Shown here: piece after piece, positions 1 to 10,860 of the stretch
Numbering within the stretch: the first letter of the stretch is position 1
Layout: each line of letters starts with the position of its first letter
Source: Pinus tabuliformis
Taxonomy: Eukaryota; Streptophyta; Pinopsida; Pinales; Pinaceae
Direction of reading: 5' to 3'
NCBI GenBank assembly: GCA_031772625.1
Contig: CM062807.1
Span: 1,146,111,007 to 1,146,175,006, forward strand
Length of the DNA stretch: 64,000 nt
The notes under the pieces: model-generated
Told to the model about the DNA's origin: nothing
The model's input: only the letters and a program-made list of their open reading frames with translations
Databases searched by the model: none
Program-made: the position numbers and the translations under genes

Positions 1-199
1 AATTCGAAGAGGAACAAAATTTCTAAAAGGTCTTCTATAATATGGTAGGAAAGGTAGAAGTTGTTCGCAGAGTATGAGAAGGCACTTGGGCATGAGAAGA
101 AGGATGTCGATGATCATGAATCAACAAATCAGGAAGGTGGTGGAGAAGATCCTCCTCCCTCTCCTTTTTCCACTAATAGTTCTCATCACTCTCATATAT

Positions 200-1030
200 A
201 TTCCAAATAGACCTCTAAGAAACTATTCTTCAAGTTAAATGTGAAGTTCAATCTGTCGATGTACAATGGAGAATGTAGTGCAAAAAAACTCAATAACTGG
301 ATCAAACATATAGAGGGTTACTGTCGAACCCAACAGATCAAAGAAGATGAGGTGAAAGTCCAGTTAGCATCTCTTTGGCTGAGCGGAACTTCTCTCGTTT
401 GGTGAGAGAGAAATTTATAGAAGGGTAACATGAAGTTAGGTAACCTTCTGTCCTCTTCATCTACTTTTATTTCTGCATTAAAAGACCAATTCTACCCTCT
501 GGGTTAGAAGAAAAAGGCACTTATGGACTGAAAATATTTAAGGCAAGGTAAGGGCTAGAATGTACAAAGCTTCACGATGGAATTTCAGAAACAAGCACTG
601 AATATGGGCATCTCATTAGATGCACCCGAAACTGTAGCTAAGTACATAGTAGCGCTACATAGTTACATCAGACACTCGTTATTACTGTTTGAGCCTACTT
701 CAATTGATATGAGTAGCGTTAAAGCTATAGATCTTCAAAGCTAAGGCAAGAATGATCGAAATTACCAAGCCAAGATGAAGCCATTCAAACCTCAGCATGA
801 CAAAATCTAGAAGAAAGGAAAAGGGAAGGATAAGAATACCTTCACTACTAAGAAGGGGGATGAAGAAACACTGTTGTGTACTCACTGCAAGAAGGATGGG
901 CATGACGAGGACCACTGCTGGAAGCTGCATCCAGAACTAAGACCAAAGAGATTAGGTGGAAAGGGGAGGAAGAAGGCAGTGGCAATAATGCATGACCTTA
1001 GATTAGATTCCAATGATGAAACATTGATCA
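200..1030 (+). pseudogene. gag: Element A gag (capsid/nucleocapsid) remnant
   Basis: Gag builds the cytoplasmic virus-like particle and binds the RNA. The remnant aligns along its length with the gag of element B (segments such as KFNLSMYNGE, IKHIEGYCRT and DQFYPLG), but stops break it about every 20-60 codons. The nucleocapsid zinc knuckle is intact at nt 877-918: CTHCKKDGHDEDHC, spacing CX2CX4HX4C, followed by W-x-LHPEL. The open stretch from 874 runs through the knuckle into the protease region. Several stops replace codons for W or Q in the B copy, consistent with C-to-T/G-to-A decay. The true start codon is not identifiable. Confidence 0.7.
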
Positions 1031-1099
1031 CAACCATGGGTGCAAAAGGTACTCTTTTTATTAATGATAGTTCTAATTCAATTGCAGGCACTAGTTATT

Positions 1100-1640
1100 T
1101 GAATGAACTTGTGAGTCGTGAGCAAAGGAGAATTGAATTGTTCCACATTAGAGTTGTCATAAAGCATACAAAGATGGAAACTCTATTTGATTCAGGTTCC
1201 TAAGCAAACTTAATCTCAAAGTCCGTAGTAAAGAGGCTAGGCCTTGAAACTAAACCTCACATGGTTGGGTAAGTAATAAAGCCAAATTACAGGTCACCAA
1301 GTAGTGTAAGGCTAGATTTGTAATTGCTTCTAAATTAATTGATGAAGTAGAGCTAGATGTAGTACCTATGGACATATGTGGAATCATCTTGGGAAGCCCA
1401 TATTTATATGATAGAAAGAACATCTTCTTTCGACATGAAAACAAATACCACCTCACAAAGGATGGGATAGAGTATATAGTCAAAGCTCATCATGTAAAAG
1501 TTAGTGTTAGCATTATTAGTGCAAAACAAATTAAAAGACTGGTTAATTCCAGTAAAGGGTGCATGCTCATGGTAGTGAGGGTGAAAGAAACCGAGACGAC
1601 TGACGCTTTCTAAGGTTGTGATCCTGATCATAAGAAGTAA
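1100..1640 (+). pseudogene. Element A aspartic protease remnant
   Basis: A retropepsin-like protease would cleave Gag-Pol. The active-site motif LFDSGS is present, with the catalytic Asp codon at nt 1189-1191, but a TAA at 1201-1203 follows immediately. The downstream flap and second half (DICGIILGSPYLYDRK, nt 1371-1416) is readable in a different frame, so there is at least one frameshift besides the stop. Compared with the equivalent region of element B, A keeps the catalytic Asp that B has lost. Confidence 0.7.
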
Positions 1641-1699
1641 TTATTTGAAATTGTTTCTAACTATGATGAATTGTTGTAGGAACCAAGAGGATTGCCCCC

Positions 1700-2546
1700 T
1701 AAATAAGAAATCCAACATGAGATCCATTTGCAACAGGATGCCCCTTTACCAAATGTTGGCATGTATAGGATGGCTTCTATCGAGATAGAGGAGATCAAGA
1801 AATAGGTGCAAGAACTATCAAATCAGGGATTCATTAGACCAATTTCTTCTCCTTACAGTTCACCAATCGTGTTGGTGCCCAAGGAAGACGGGACATGGAT
1901 AATGTGCATGGATTATAGGGCATTGAACAAGATCACAATGAAGAATTGATACCATCTCCCTCACATTGATGAATCGTTAGATAAATTAAAAAATGATTTT
2001 TATTTAACCAAGATGGATTTGCATAGTGGTTACCATTAGGTGATAATTACAGAGTAGGACGTCTTGAAAACCTTATTCAAAACCAAGCAGAGGTTGTTCG
2101 AATGGATGGTGATGCCATTTGAACTATTTAACTCTCTAACAACGTTCACAAGGGTAATGAGTGATTTATTTAGGCCATTTCTTAACCATTTTGTTCTCGT
2201 GTATCTGGATGATATTCGTGTGTACAGTAGGACATGGGAGGAAAATATGTGTCACATAAAGAAAGTGCTTGATGTTCTGAAGAAAGAGAAACTATATTTG
2301 AAACTATCAAAGTGTGAGTTTGGAAAGACATCTCTGATTTATTTAGGCCATATTATTGGTAATGGGAAATTAAGGATAGATCCCTCTAAAGTGGAGGCAG
2401 TAATGAAGTGGCCTAAACCCACGAATGTCACAAAAGTTCAAATTTTTCTGGGCATGGTGCAATATTGGCGAAGGTTCATAGAGAACTTCTCCATTATTGC
2501 AATACCCTTGACTACTGTGAAGTAGGTCTTTTAGTGGGGAGGAAAC
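1700..2546 (+). pseudogene. pol: Element A reverse transcriptase remnant, cut by insertion of element B
   Basis: The RT domain copies element RNA into cDNA. Visible in order: [43 protein letters not shown] (degraded from MPFGL) and the catalytic YLDD at nt 2202-2213. It continues with the connection region [11 protein letters not shown]...YLGHIIG. In-frame stops lie in the fingers/palm (for example after HSGYH). The longest clean run is 2064-2525. The sequence stops at 2546, where the LTR of element B begins; the missing RNase H is at 10369 onward. Confidence 0.85.
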
Positions 2547-4111
2547 TGATCCAAAATGGATCCTAAAAACCCTCTAAGTCTTCAAAGATAAAAAAAAAAA
2601 ACTATCGCAAAGGATGAACCTTAAAAAAGGTGGATTACACTATCAAGAGAGAAAACACATACAAAATGGCCAAAAACAGTGTTAAATGGAGGCATAAGCA
2701 ACATCGCGCAAGAGCCATTGGATCTGGCAGATCAACAGTCCAGATCTAATCAGCATATTGCAATCGGTAGTAGCAGGTGGAGTTAATCGGGCGCAACCTT
2801 ATGGGAAATCGTGATAGCGATCAACGCGATTAAACGAGGGCCATTGATCAAGCATGCAGATCAATGGTCCAAATATACTCATGCTATCACATTGCCAATA
2901 CACACACAGAAGGAATTACTGGGGCCCGAGGACTATGCGATATGCGAGTGCCATATATCGCATCGTAAAATCGCATCGCGACAATACAGAGGAGCGGGGA
3001 CGATACATATATGACTTGCGATAAAGCTGGACCTGACGGGCTTTATGGGTGCAAAAATATATATTTTGAGTTCTGTAAGAAAATGGTTTTCCTATGTAAA
3101 TTCGCATTTTTGTTAAATAAACGAAAAACAAAGGAAATGTGAATGGAGCGATAAAACAGACCCAAAAGGGTTTATACATGCAATGGTATATATTTTGAGT
3201 TCTGTAATGAGTGGGATTTCGGGCAAGCCTTAGGCAATAAGTGGTATTGGACGGGCTCCGCTCGATCCCATCCACTGGCTGACACATGGCTTGAGAAAAC
3301 CACCTTTTCGAGCCGGTAATCTCTGTACGCATAAGCCGCCCGAAATTAATATCAATCATTGGATCAAGATCACATAGGTCAATGGTTGGCATGCGATAGC
3401 AACCCAAAGGCAGACTCGATAAGATTATAAGGTAGAATTGATAATATTTGAAGTCTGATAAATGGTAGTTTGGCGGATTTTACAGCATTTTTGTGTATTT
3501 CTCTGTGTAAATAGAGAAACAACATTTTTCGGATTTCAATGCGTTGCTAGTCCCTTCTATTACAAAATAGGTGGCCACCATACCAAAGACGTTACAGCAT
3601 GATCGATTAACGATCAAAGGGGATTTGATTAGAAAGAGACTGGAAGCCAGAAAGCCCGAAGGGAAAACGAACAGACAAGCCCCGATTGGCTTAAAAGCCA
3701 TAGAATGACAGAGACGGAGGTAAGCAGTACAGAGACAGAGAGAAAATAGAGACAGAATGAGAGGGAGAGTCTTTGTACTCAAAAAGACTTGGGGGATCCA
3801 AGCAAAGCCCTGTTGTTTTATTCCTATTGTGTTGAGACTCAATTTGAGCTCACAATTGTAAAAAATCTGCTCTTGAAGACATAATAGAGAGGTCACCACT
3901 GAAAGCTGGACCAGGAGACATAGCCCAAGAGTTTTAGGTGAACTCCTTGATTATTTGTTGTGTTATGTGTGTATCTGTTATGTTTTTCTAATTGCTTCAT
4001 TGTCTATATTATTTGCAATCTTATCGATCCATTGCACTAAGTAATATAGGCAAATCCTGCACATGAGTCTGTAATACCTTAATATTAGTCTAAGATCTCA
4101 TTTTTAGATCA
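2547..4111 (+). repeat. Element B 5' LTR
   Basis: 1565-bp direct repeat of 8802-10367, with TG...CA ends inside a perfect TGATC/GATCA inverted repeat. It should carry promoter and poly(A) signals; I could not assign a convincing TATA box, though ACATATATG occurs near 3005. The middle (about 2750-3020) is rich in CpG and in motifs of the type TATCGCA/TGCGATA. The open reading stretches on either strand inside it are chance ORFs. Confidence 0.93.
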
Positions 4112-4113
4112 AG

Positions 4114-4125
4114 TGGTATCAGAGC
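4114..4125 (+). promoter_or_regulatory. Element B primer-binding site (initiator Met tRNA)
   Basis: TGGTATCAGAGC begins 2 bases after the end of the 5' LTR and matches the complement of the 3' end of plant initiator-Met tRNA. Complementarity weakens after 12 bases. Confidence 0.9.
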
Positions 4126-4254
4126 TTTAGGTTTGCTAAGGTTAGACAAGCTTGTGTTGGATTCTTGAATGCTAACTAGGTCAAAGCTTAAACTAGGAGA
4201 AGGAAAACTTGTTGAGACTAATCTAGAGATTGGAAGAGTCTATCCTCGGAGGAG

Positions 4255-5390
4255 AATGACAAAATAAATTCCAATGGAATTAGAATCTCGGTTCATGGAC
4301 AGTTTTATGGCCATGCGAGCCATGGTGGAAGGGATGTATCAAGAATTTAAGAAGGGTCAAGGTGAAAGCAGTTCAACACCCAAATAAGGCAAAGGAGCAG
4401 AGGAACCTCTACTAGTTGCCCATCCAGAAGGCAAAGGGAAAGGGGAAGAGCCTCCTCCATCATCTCCTCCACCATCACTTCCATCTAGCCCTGAAAAGAA
4501 AAAGAATAAAACTTCTTTGATTGAATTAGATGTAAAGTTTGATTTGCCAATTTATGATGGAGAATTAAATGCATAAAAGCTAGATAACTAGATTAGACAG
4601 ATTGATGTATATTGCAGGGTGCAGAACATCAATTTAGAAAGGAGAAAGATTCATCTGGCTAGCCTTCACCTTGGAGGAACTGCACTAGTGTGGTGGGAAG
4701 GCAGGACACAAGCTGATTTGAAGAAGCATGGTAAAATTATTTCTACCTGGAATGAATTTGTTTCTGCCATAAAAAAACAATTCTATCCTCTAGCTTATAT
4801 GCAGCAAGCAATGATGAGTTAGCAAACTCTTCGCCAATTAAAGGGCCAAAGTGTACAAATCTATACCCAAGAATTTAGAAAAAGAGCTTTAACTCTAGGC
4901 ATTTCTCTAGACTCACCTAAAAATTTGTTGAAGTATATAGGTGGTCTACATAGCTATTTAAAGCACACCATTCTCATGTTTAATCCCACTAGCCTAGATG
5001 ATGTATCAGTTAAGGCTACACATCTAGAGGCTAGAGGAAAGAATGTGAACCTGGACATTGGGGGATCATCAAAACCCTCTGCAAGAAAGAACAAGGAAAA
5101 GAAGAAGCTGAAATAGAAGGAGAGGAAGACAAAAATTGTGCAGAAGGACAAACCTTCATGCACTCACTGCAAGAAGGATGGACATTATGATGAACACTGC
5201 TGGTCTTTGCATCCAGAGCTAAAACCTAAGAAGTTCGATGGTAAGAAGAAGAAGACTATTGCTGCTATTTAGAAAGACCTAGGGTCAGACTCAAGCGAAG
5301 AAACAACGGTCGCAGCCACAGGTATAAAAGGTAAAAATTCTTAAGCATCTACAAGTAATTCTGCACAATCTATTGATAATTAAGATAATG
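4255..5390 (+). pseudogene. gag: Element B gag remnant
   Basis: Encodes particle capsid and nucleocapsid. A candidate start is the ATG at 4255, but a stop follows almost at once; the next usable Met is at 4273 (MELESRFMDS). Capsid-like segments KFDLPIYDGEL, WWEGRTQ and KQFYPLAY are clear. Stops sit at positions where A or the family has W, Q or K. A lysine-rich linker leads to an intact zinc knuckle at nt 5159-5200, CTHCKKDGHYDEHC (CX2CX4HX4C), followed by W-x-LHPEL. The longest clean runs are 4619-4822 and 4925-5116. Confidence 0.8.
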
Positions 5391-5394
5391 AGAG

Positions 5395-5900
5395 GAAAAG
5401 ACATGAGCTTTTTCATATTAGAGTTACTTCCAAGCACCAAAAGATTGATACTTTATTTTATAGTGGATCACAAGTAAACTTGATTTCTGAAACAATTGTA
5501 AAGAAGTTGGGCTTACTAAGAAGACCTTACAAGAAGACATATCCATTAGGTCGGGTATGTGATAAAGCAAAGCTACAAGTGACTAGAAAATGTAAACTTA
5601 GGTTTGCTACTGAGTCAACATTTGTAGATGACATTGAGTTAGATATAGTTCCCTTGGATATATGTGGTATTGTTTTAGGAAGTCCTTACTTGTATGACAG
5701 AAAAGCCATATTCTATAGAGCTAAAAATAAGTATCAACTCACTAAAGATGGAATAGAATATATTGTAAGAGCTCATAAACTCAAAAATAACTATTCTCTC
5801 ATAAACTCAGCGCAGATGAAAAGAATTGTAAATTCATGCAAGCAATTTTTACTATTGGTTGTAAAGGAAAAGAACCCTAATAAAACCAATGTATTTTAAG
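5395..5900 (+). pseudogene. Element B protease, catalytic Asp replaced by Tyr
   Basis: Retropepsin-like domain. The active-site loop reads LFYSGSQVNLIS where A reads LFDSGS; the catalytic Asp codon (GAT) has become TAT at nt 5459-5461, so even a translated protein would be inactive. The rest of the domain is uninterrupted from 5480 to 5899 and includes ELDIVPLDICGIVLGSPYL, the hydrophobic-G-L-x-P signature of the second half. The domain ends at a TAA at 5897-5899. Confidence 0.85.
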
Positions 5901-6059
5901 GATGTGACGCTAAACAGAAAACTTATTTAGTTAAAGTTGTTTCAGAATATGATATCTTATTTCAAGAACCTAAAGGTCTGCCACCCAAAAGGAAAATAGT
6001 ACATGATATTCATTTGCAGCAAGATGCTCCATTGCCTAACATCAGAATGTATAGGTTAT

Positions 6060-6835
6060 CCTCTTTAGAGAATGCATAGATCAAGAAGAAGGTACATGAG
6101 TTGCTCGATAAAGGGTTCATAAGACCAAGCACATCACCATGCGGATCTCCAATCGTGTTGGTGAGAAAGGAAGATGGTTCGTGGAGGATGTGCATTGATT
6201 ATAGAGCACTGAATAAAATAACGATCAAGAATCGTTATCCTCTTACTCGCATTGATAATCTATTAGATCAGCTGAAAGAAGCAGTTTACTTTTCCAAGTT
6301 GGACCTGCATAGTGGCTATCATCAAGTTAGGGTAGCAGAACAAGATGCATGGAAGACTGCTTTCAAAACAAAGCAAGGGTTGTATGAATGGTTGGTTATG
6401 CCTTTTGGCTTAACTAATACTCATGCCACATTCATGAGAATTATGAACGATGTACTCAGACCTTTTATTGATGATTGTGTAACTGTATATTTAGATGACA
6501 TTCTTGTTTTCAGTAAAACATGGGAAGAACATTTGAAGCATGTAAAGAAGACTTTAGATGTTTTGAAAAGACAAAATCTCTATGTGAAGTTGTCAAAATG
6601 TGAATTCGGAAAAACATCTTTAAATTATTTGGGTCATATTGTAGGGGTGGTGAATTAAAGATAGATACCTCTAAGGTTGAAGTCATTGTGAACTCGCCTA
6701 AACCCAAATCTGCTACAGAAGTTAGGAGTTTCCTAGGAGCAGCACAATATTGGAGAAATTTTATTGCTAACTTTTCCTTGATTGCAGCTCCCTTACATGC
6801 TTTAATAGGATTGGACAAGGTGTTTCAGTGGGGAG
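6060..6835 (+). pseudogene. pol: Element B reverse transcriptase
   Basis: Contains all core RT blocks: [51 protein letters not shown] and catalytic YLDD at nt 6488-6499. It is clean from 6101 to about 6650, then loses frame by one base near the YLGHIVG-GG segment (about 6648-6656). The thumb/connection region resumes in another frame (SFLGAAQYWR...), reaching QWGGK at about 6825-6840. An in-frame TAG follows at the start of RNase H. Confidence 0.88.
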
Positions 6836-6839
6836 GCAA

Positions 6840-7265
6840 ACAATAGAAAGCCTTCGACACCTTAAAAGAAAAAATTAGTACAACACCAATACTAGCACTG
6901 CCAGATCTTCAACAACCATTTGAGATTGAAACAGATGCTAGTGACTATGCCATGGGAGCAGTGTTGATCCAACACGGTAAACCCATATGCTATCATTCTG
7001 AGACATTTAATTCTGTAGTAGGTAATTATCCCACATGATAAAGAATTGTATGCATTAGTACAGAGTGTGAAAAATTGGAAACATTACCTAATGGGAAAAG
7101 AAACAATTATACATACAGATCATCAACCACTTCAATATTTGCACTCACAAACTAAATTGCAGCAATCAAGAAACTATAGGTGGATGGGTTTTCTACAGCA
7201 TTTTCATCTTGTCATTAGATATAAGAAGGGCATACACAATAAGGTTGCAGGTATGTTATCCATAC
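6840..7265 (+). pseudogene. Element B RNase H domain
   Basis: Degrades the RNA strand during reverse transcription. Motifs: EIETDASDYAMGAVL (first catalytic Asp), YHSETF, KELYALVQSVKNWKHYL (catalytic Glu) and IIHTDHQPLQYL (third Asp), followed by the tether KGIHNKVAGMLS, where DxLS is usual, so the last acidic position is altered (Asp to Gly). A frameshift near 7035 separates the first third from the rest; the clean run 7046-7723 continues into integrase. Confidence 0.85.
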
Positions 7266-7299
7266 CAATCATAAATGCATCTACTATACTTAAGCATAA

Positions 7300-8760
7300 C
7301 TCAGTAATGCATGAAAGATACATTGAACAATGTGCTCAAGATGTAGATTTTAAAGATGTATATGCAACTTTAAGTCATGGAAAACATGTAGAAGAATTGG
7401 ATTATTATGTTAAGTACCAACTCTTGTATCATTTGGGAAAGTTATGCATTCCACAAACTAAAAGAGTTAACATAATCCAAGAAACACATACTTCTCTTAT
7501 ATCAGGTCATTTTGGTATAAGTAAAATAGTTGCACAACTGCAAAGGTTCTGTTATTGGCCAAGAATGCATGAAACAATTTCTATATATATTAAAGGGTGT
7601 ACTATGTGTGCTAAAAGCAAGCCCAGTAATAGAAAATTAGGCTTGTACACTCCACTTCCAATTCCTTCTCATCCTTGGGAAAGTGTTTCCATGGACTTTG
7701 TTGGGGGATTGCCAAAATCCTGAAAAGGTCATGATTATTTATATGTTATTATGGACAGATTTAGAAAAATATATATTTTGATACCTTGTAACAAGCAGGT
7801 TACAGTTGAACAAACAACGAGGTTGTTCTTTCAACATGTCTGGGTTCATTTTGGGTTACCCACTTCCATTGTATCTGATTGAGATTCTCAATTTGTTGGG
7901 ATGTTTTGGTCAAGTCTATGAGAATTGATGGATACCAGATTGAAGATGAGCATAGCATTTCATCGACAAATAGATGGCCAAACAGAGGTGGTCAACAGGA
8001 CAGTGATCTAGTTGCTCAGGGGCTATTGCAGCAAGTATCCAAAGCTTTGGGATGAACATTTGTGTTATGTACAACATGCTTACAACCGTGCTAAGCACTC
8101 TTCTGCTCAGAGATCTCCTTTTGAGACTTGTTTTGGTTTTACACCAAAGTCTCCCTTGGATTTTGTCTTTGGAAAAGACATAGAAGTTGATGGACACAGT
8201 GATGTGGAAAAAGCAACCAAGTTCATTGAACAGATCCAAGAAATTCACTAGGCAGTGCAGGAACAACTGGAAAGAAGCCAGGCCAAGTATAAGGCAAGGC
8301 ATGGCAAGCATTGAATTGAACATAACTTCCAAGTTGTTGATCAAGTATGGTTGTACATTAGCAAAGACAGAATGCAAGGTGAAGGTAAGAAGCTGAAGCC
8401 AATAAGGTATGGGCCTTTCAAGATACATGATAAAATTGGTGAAAACGCTTTTCGCCTTGATTTTCCAGCTTACATGCACATCTATTCCGTAGTTAATGCA
8501 GAAAGCTTGAGATTGTTTGAACCTTCATTGATTGAAGATGTCAAAGAGCAAAGTCAGTTGCCTTCTATTGATGATCTATTGCCTGAATATCTCAATGAGT
8601 TGTAGGAAGACATAGTTCTGGACAAGAAGGTGAGAACTACGCACAGAGGGGATGTTGAGTAGCTCAAAATTGGACTCAAAGGTTCAAAACCAAGCAGTGC
8701 ATGATGGATAGAAATTGGACAAGTGAGGAAGTTGTATCATCACTTGATTGATGCTTAAAA
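7300..8760 (+). pseudogene. Element B integrase with chromodomain-like tail
   Basis: The integrase inserts cDNA into chromosomes. The N-terminal zinc-binding HHCC module is recognisable (TSLISGHFGIS...CTMCAKSK). The catalytic core keeps Asp (gac 7694-7696, MDFVGG), Asp (gat 7877-7879, IVSD) and Glu (gag 7985-7987, GQTEVVNRT), with 35 residues between the last two. Stops lie after GGLPKS (7721-7723) and directly after the second Asp (7880-7882). The C-terminal DNA-binding part (KPIRYGPFKIHDKIG, FRLDFPAYM) is at about 8395-8480. The last 150 bases resemble the degenerate chromodomain-like tails of chromoviruses, but the core aromatic residues are not secure. Confidence 0.85.
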
Positions 8761-8801
8761 ACCAACTTTTGGTGGTCCAAAAGCTTTTCATTGGGAAGGC
8801 A

Positions 8802-10367
8802 TGATCCAAAATGGATCCTAAAAACCCTTTAAGTCTTCAAAGATAAAAAAAAATTGTCGCAAAGGATGAGCCTTAAAAAAGGTAGATTACACTATCGGAA
8901 GAGAAAAAAAATACAAAATGGCCAAAAATAGAGTTAAACAGAGGCTTAAGGAACATTGCAGAGGAGCCATCGGATCTGACTGATCAATGGTCCAGATCTG
9001 ATCGGCATATCGCAATCGGTGGTAGCAGGCGGAGCGAATCAGGTGCGGCCTTATGGAAAATCATGATAGTGATCATGGCGATTAAACGAGGGCCGTTGAT
9101 CAAGCGTGCAAATCAACGGTCCAGATCTACTCGCATTATTGCATCGCCAATGCACACACAGAAGGACTTTTCAGGGCACGAGGACTATGCAATATGTGAT
9201 TGTGATATATCGCATTGCAAAATTGCATCACGACAATACAAAGGAGCAAGGCTGCTATATATGCAACTTGCGATAATCCCAGACCTGACGGGTTTTATGG
9301 GTGCAAATATATATATTTTGAGTTTCTGAAAAAAACGGTTTTTCTATGTAAATTCACATTTTTGTTAAATAAATGAGAAACAAAGGAAATGTGAATGGAG
9401 TGATAAAACAGACCCGAAAGGGTTTATACATGCAATCATATATACTTTGAGTTCCATAATGAGTGGGATTTCGGGTAGGCCTTAGACGGTAAGTGGTATT
9501 GGATGGGCTCTACCCGATCCCATCCACTGGACGACATGTGGCTTGAGAAAACCGCCTTTTCAGGCAGGTAATCTCTATATGCATAAGCCGCTCGAAATGA
9601 ATATCAACCATTGGATCAAGATCACACAGATCAATGGTTGGCATGCAATAGTGACCCAAAGGTGGACCCGATAGGATTATAATGCAAAATTGATAATATT
9701 TGAAGTCCGATAAACTGCAGTTTGGTAGATTTTATAGCATTTTTGTGTATTTCTCTATGTAAACAGAGAAATGACATTTTTGGGATTTCAACATGCAAAT
9801 AGTCCCTTTCGTTACAAAACAAGTGGCCACCATACCTAAAGATGTTACACCATGATTGGTTAATGCTCAAAGGGGATTTGAACAGACAGAGACTGGAAGC
9901 TATAAAGCTCAAAAGGGAAAATGAACAGATAAGAACCGATTGGCTTAAAAGCCACAGAATGAAAGATACAGAGGCACGCAGTGCTGAGATAGAGAGAAAA
10001 GAGATACCGAAAACGAAAGGGAGAGTCTGTGTACTCAAAACGGCTTGGGGGATCCAAGTAAATACCTGTTGTTTTATTCCTGTTGTGTTGAGACTCAATT
10101 TGAGCTCACAATTGTAAAAACTCTACTCTTGAAGACATAATAGAGAGGTCACCACTAAAATCTAGACCAGGAGACATAGCCCAAGAGTTTTCAGTGAACT
10201 CCTTGATTATTTTCTGTGTTATGCATGTATATGTTATGTTTTTCTAACTGCTTCATTGTCTATATTATTTGCAATATTTTCGATCTGCTGCACTAAGTAA
10301 TATAGGTAAATCCTGCACATGAGTCTCTAATACTTTAATATTAGTCTAATATCTCATTTTCAGATCA
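8802..10367 (+). repeat. Element B 3' LTR
   Basis: 1566-bp copy of 2547-4111, starting TGATCC and ending GATCA, preceded by a weak purine tract (TTGGGAAGGCA, about 8791-8801) in place of the usual GGGGAGG type. It contains an exact TATCGCAATCGG at 9008-9019, which is TATTGCAATCGG in the 5' LTR. Most LTR-LTR differences noticed are C/T or G/A. Open frames inside it (for example 9842-10117) are chance. Confidence 0.93.
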
Positions 10368-10368
10368 A

Positions 10369-10860
10369 AAACAACAGAAATCCTTTGATACACTGAAAGA
10401 GAAGATCAACATGGCACCAGCTGTAGCCTTACCAGACCTTTAGCATCCTTTTGAAATTTAAACAGATGCCAACGAATATGCCATGGGTGTTGTATTGATG
10501 CAACAAAGAAAGCCAATTTGTTACCATTCAGAGACTTTCTCCCAGGATGTTGTGAATTATCCTACTTCTGATCGGGAGTTATACGCTTTGGTTTAGAGTG
10601 TAAAGAAGTGGAAACACTAGCTGATTGGAAAGGAGACCATCATCCACATGGATCATCAGCCCTCGTAGTATCTTCAATCATAGACCAAGCTTCAGCAAGC
10701 TCATCACTTCAGATGGATGGCATTCCTCCAACTGTTTCATTTAGTAATAAAATAAGAGAAGGGCGCCAACAACAAAGTAGTAGATATGCTTTCTCGCCCT
10801 CCTATTTCTACATCTGTAGTTTTGCAAAAAATTTCTTTTTTTTTAGAAAGTTATGTTAAA
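10369..10860 (+). pseudogene. Element A RNase H domain (continuation after element B)
   Basis: Directly continues the RT of A cut at 2546. Readable segments are KSFDTLKEKIN, TDANEYAMGVVL (Asp motif), YHSETFSQDVVNYPT, SDRELYALV and ETIIHMDHQP. Several stops (TAG, TAA) replace Q, E or W codons seen in B. It ends at the tether KGANNKVVDMLSRPP, which keeps the Asp that B has lost. Confidence 0.85.

Larger units (their letters stand above)
2547..10367 (+). mobile_element. Element B: full-length Ty3/gypsy (chromovirus-like) LTR retrotransposon nested in A
   Basis: Two LTRs of 1565 and 1566 bp bound a 4.7-kb interior with gag, PR, RT, RH and IN in that order. Both LTRs start TGATC and end GATCA. 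The flanks carry GAAAC (2542-2546) and AAAAC (10368-10372), a 5-bp target duplication with one mismatch. An initiator-Met primer site follows the 5' LTR. The LTRs differ at roughly one base in seven or eight by eye, so insertion is old. The proteins are close relatives of those of A. Stops and at least two frameshifts in pol make it non-autonomous. Confidence 0.93.

Noticed and set aside
2916..3899. Minus-strand ORFs of 139-163 codons in the element B 5' LTR
   Set aside because: They lie wholly inside an LTR, the frames are not kept in the other LTR copy, and no domain is visible.
4114..4125. tRNA-like sequence TGGTATCAGAGC as part of a tRNA gene
   Set aside because: Only the tRNA 3'-end complement is present, exactly next to LTR ends; these are primer-binding sites.
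9842..10117. Overlapping ORFs in the element B 3' LTR
   Set aside because: Same LTR argument; the matching 5' LTR frame is broken.
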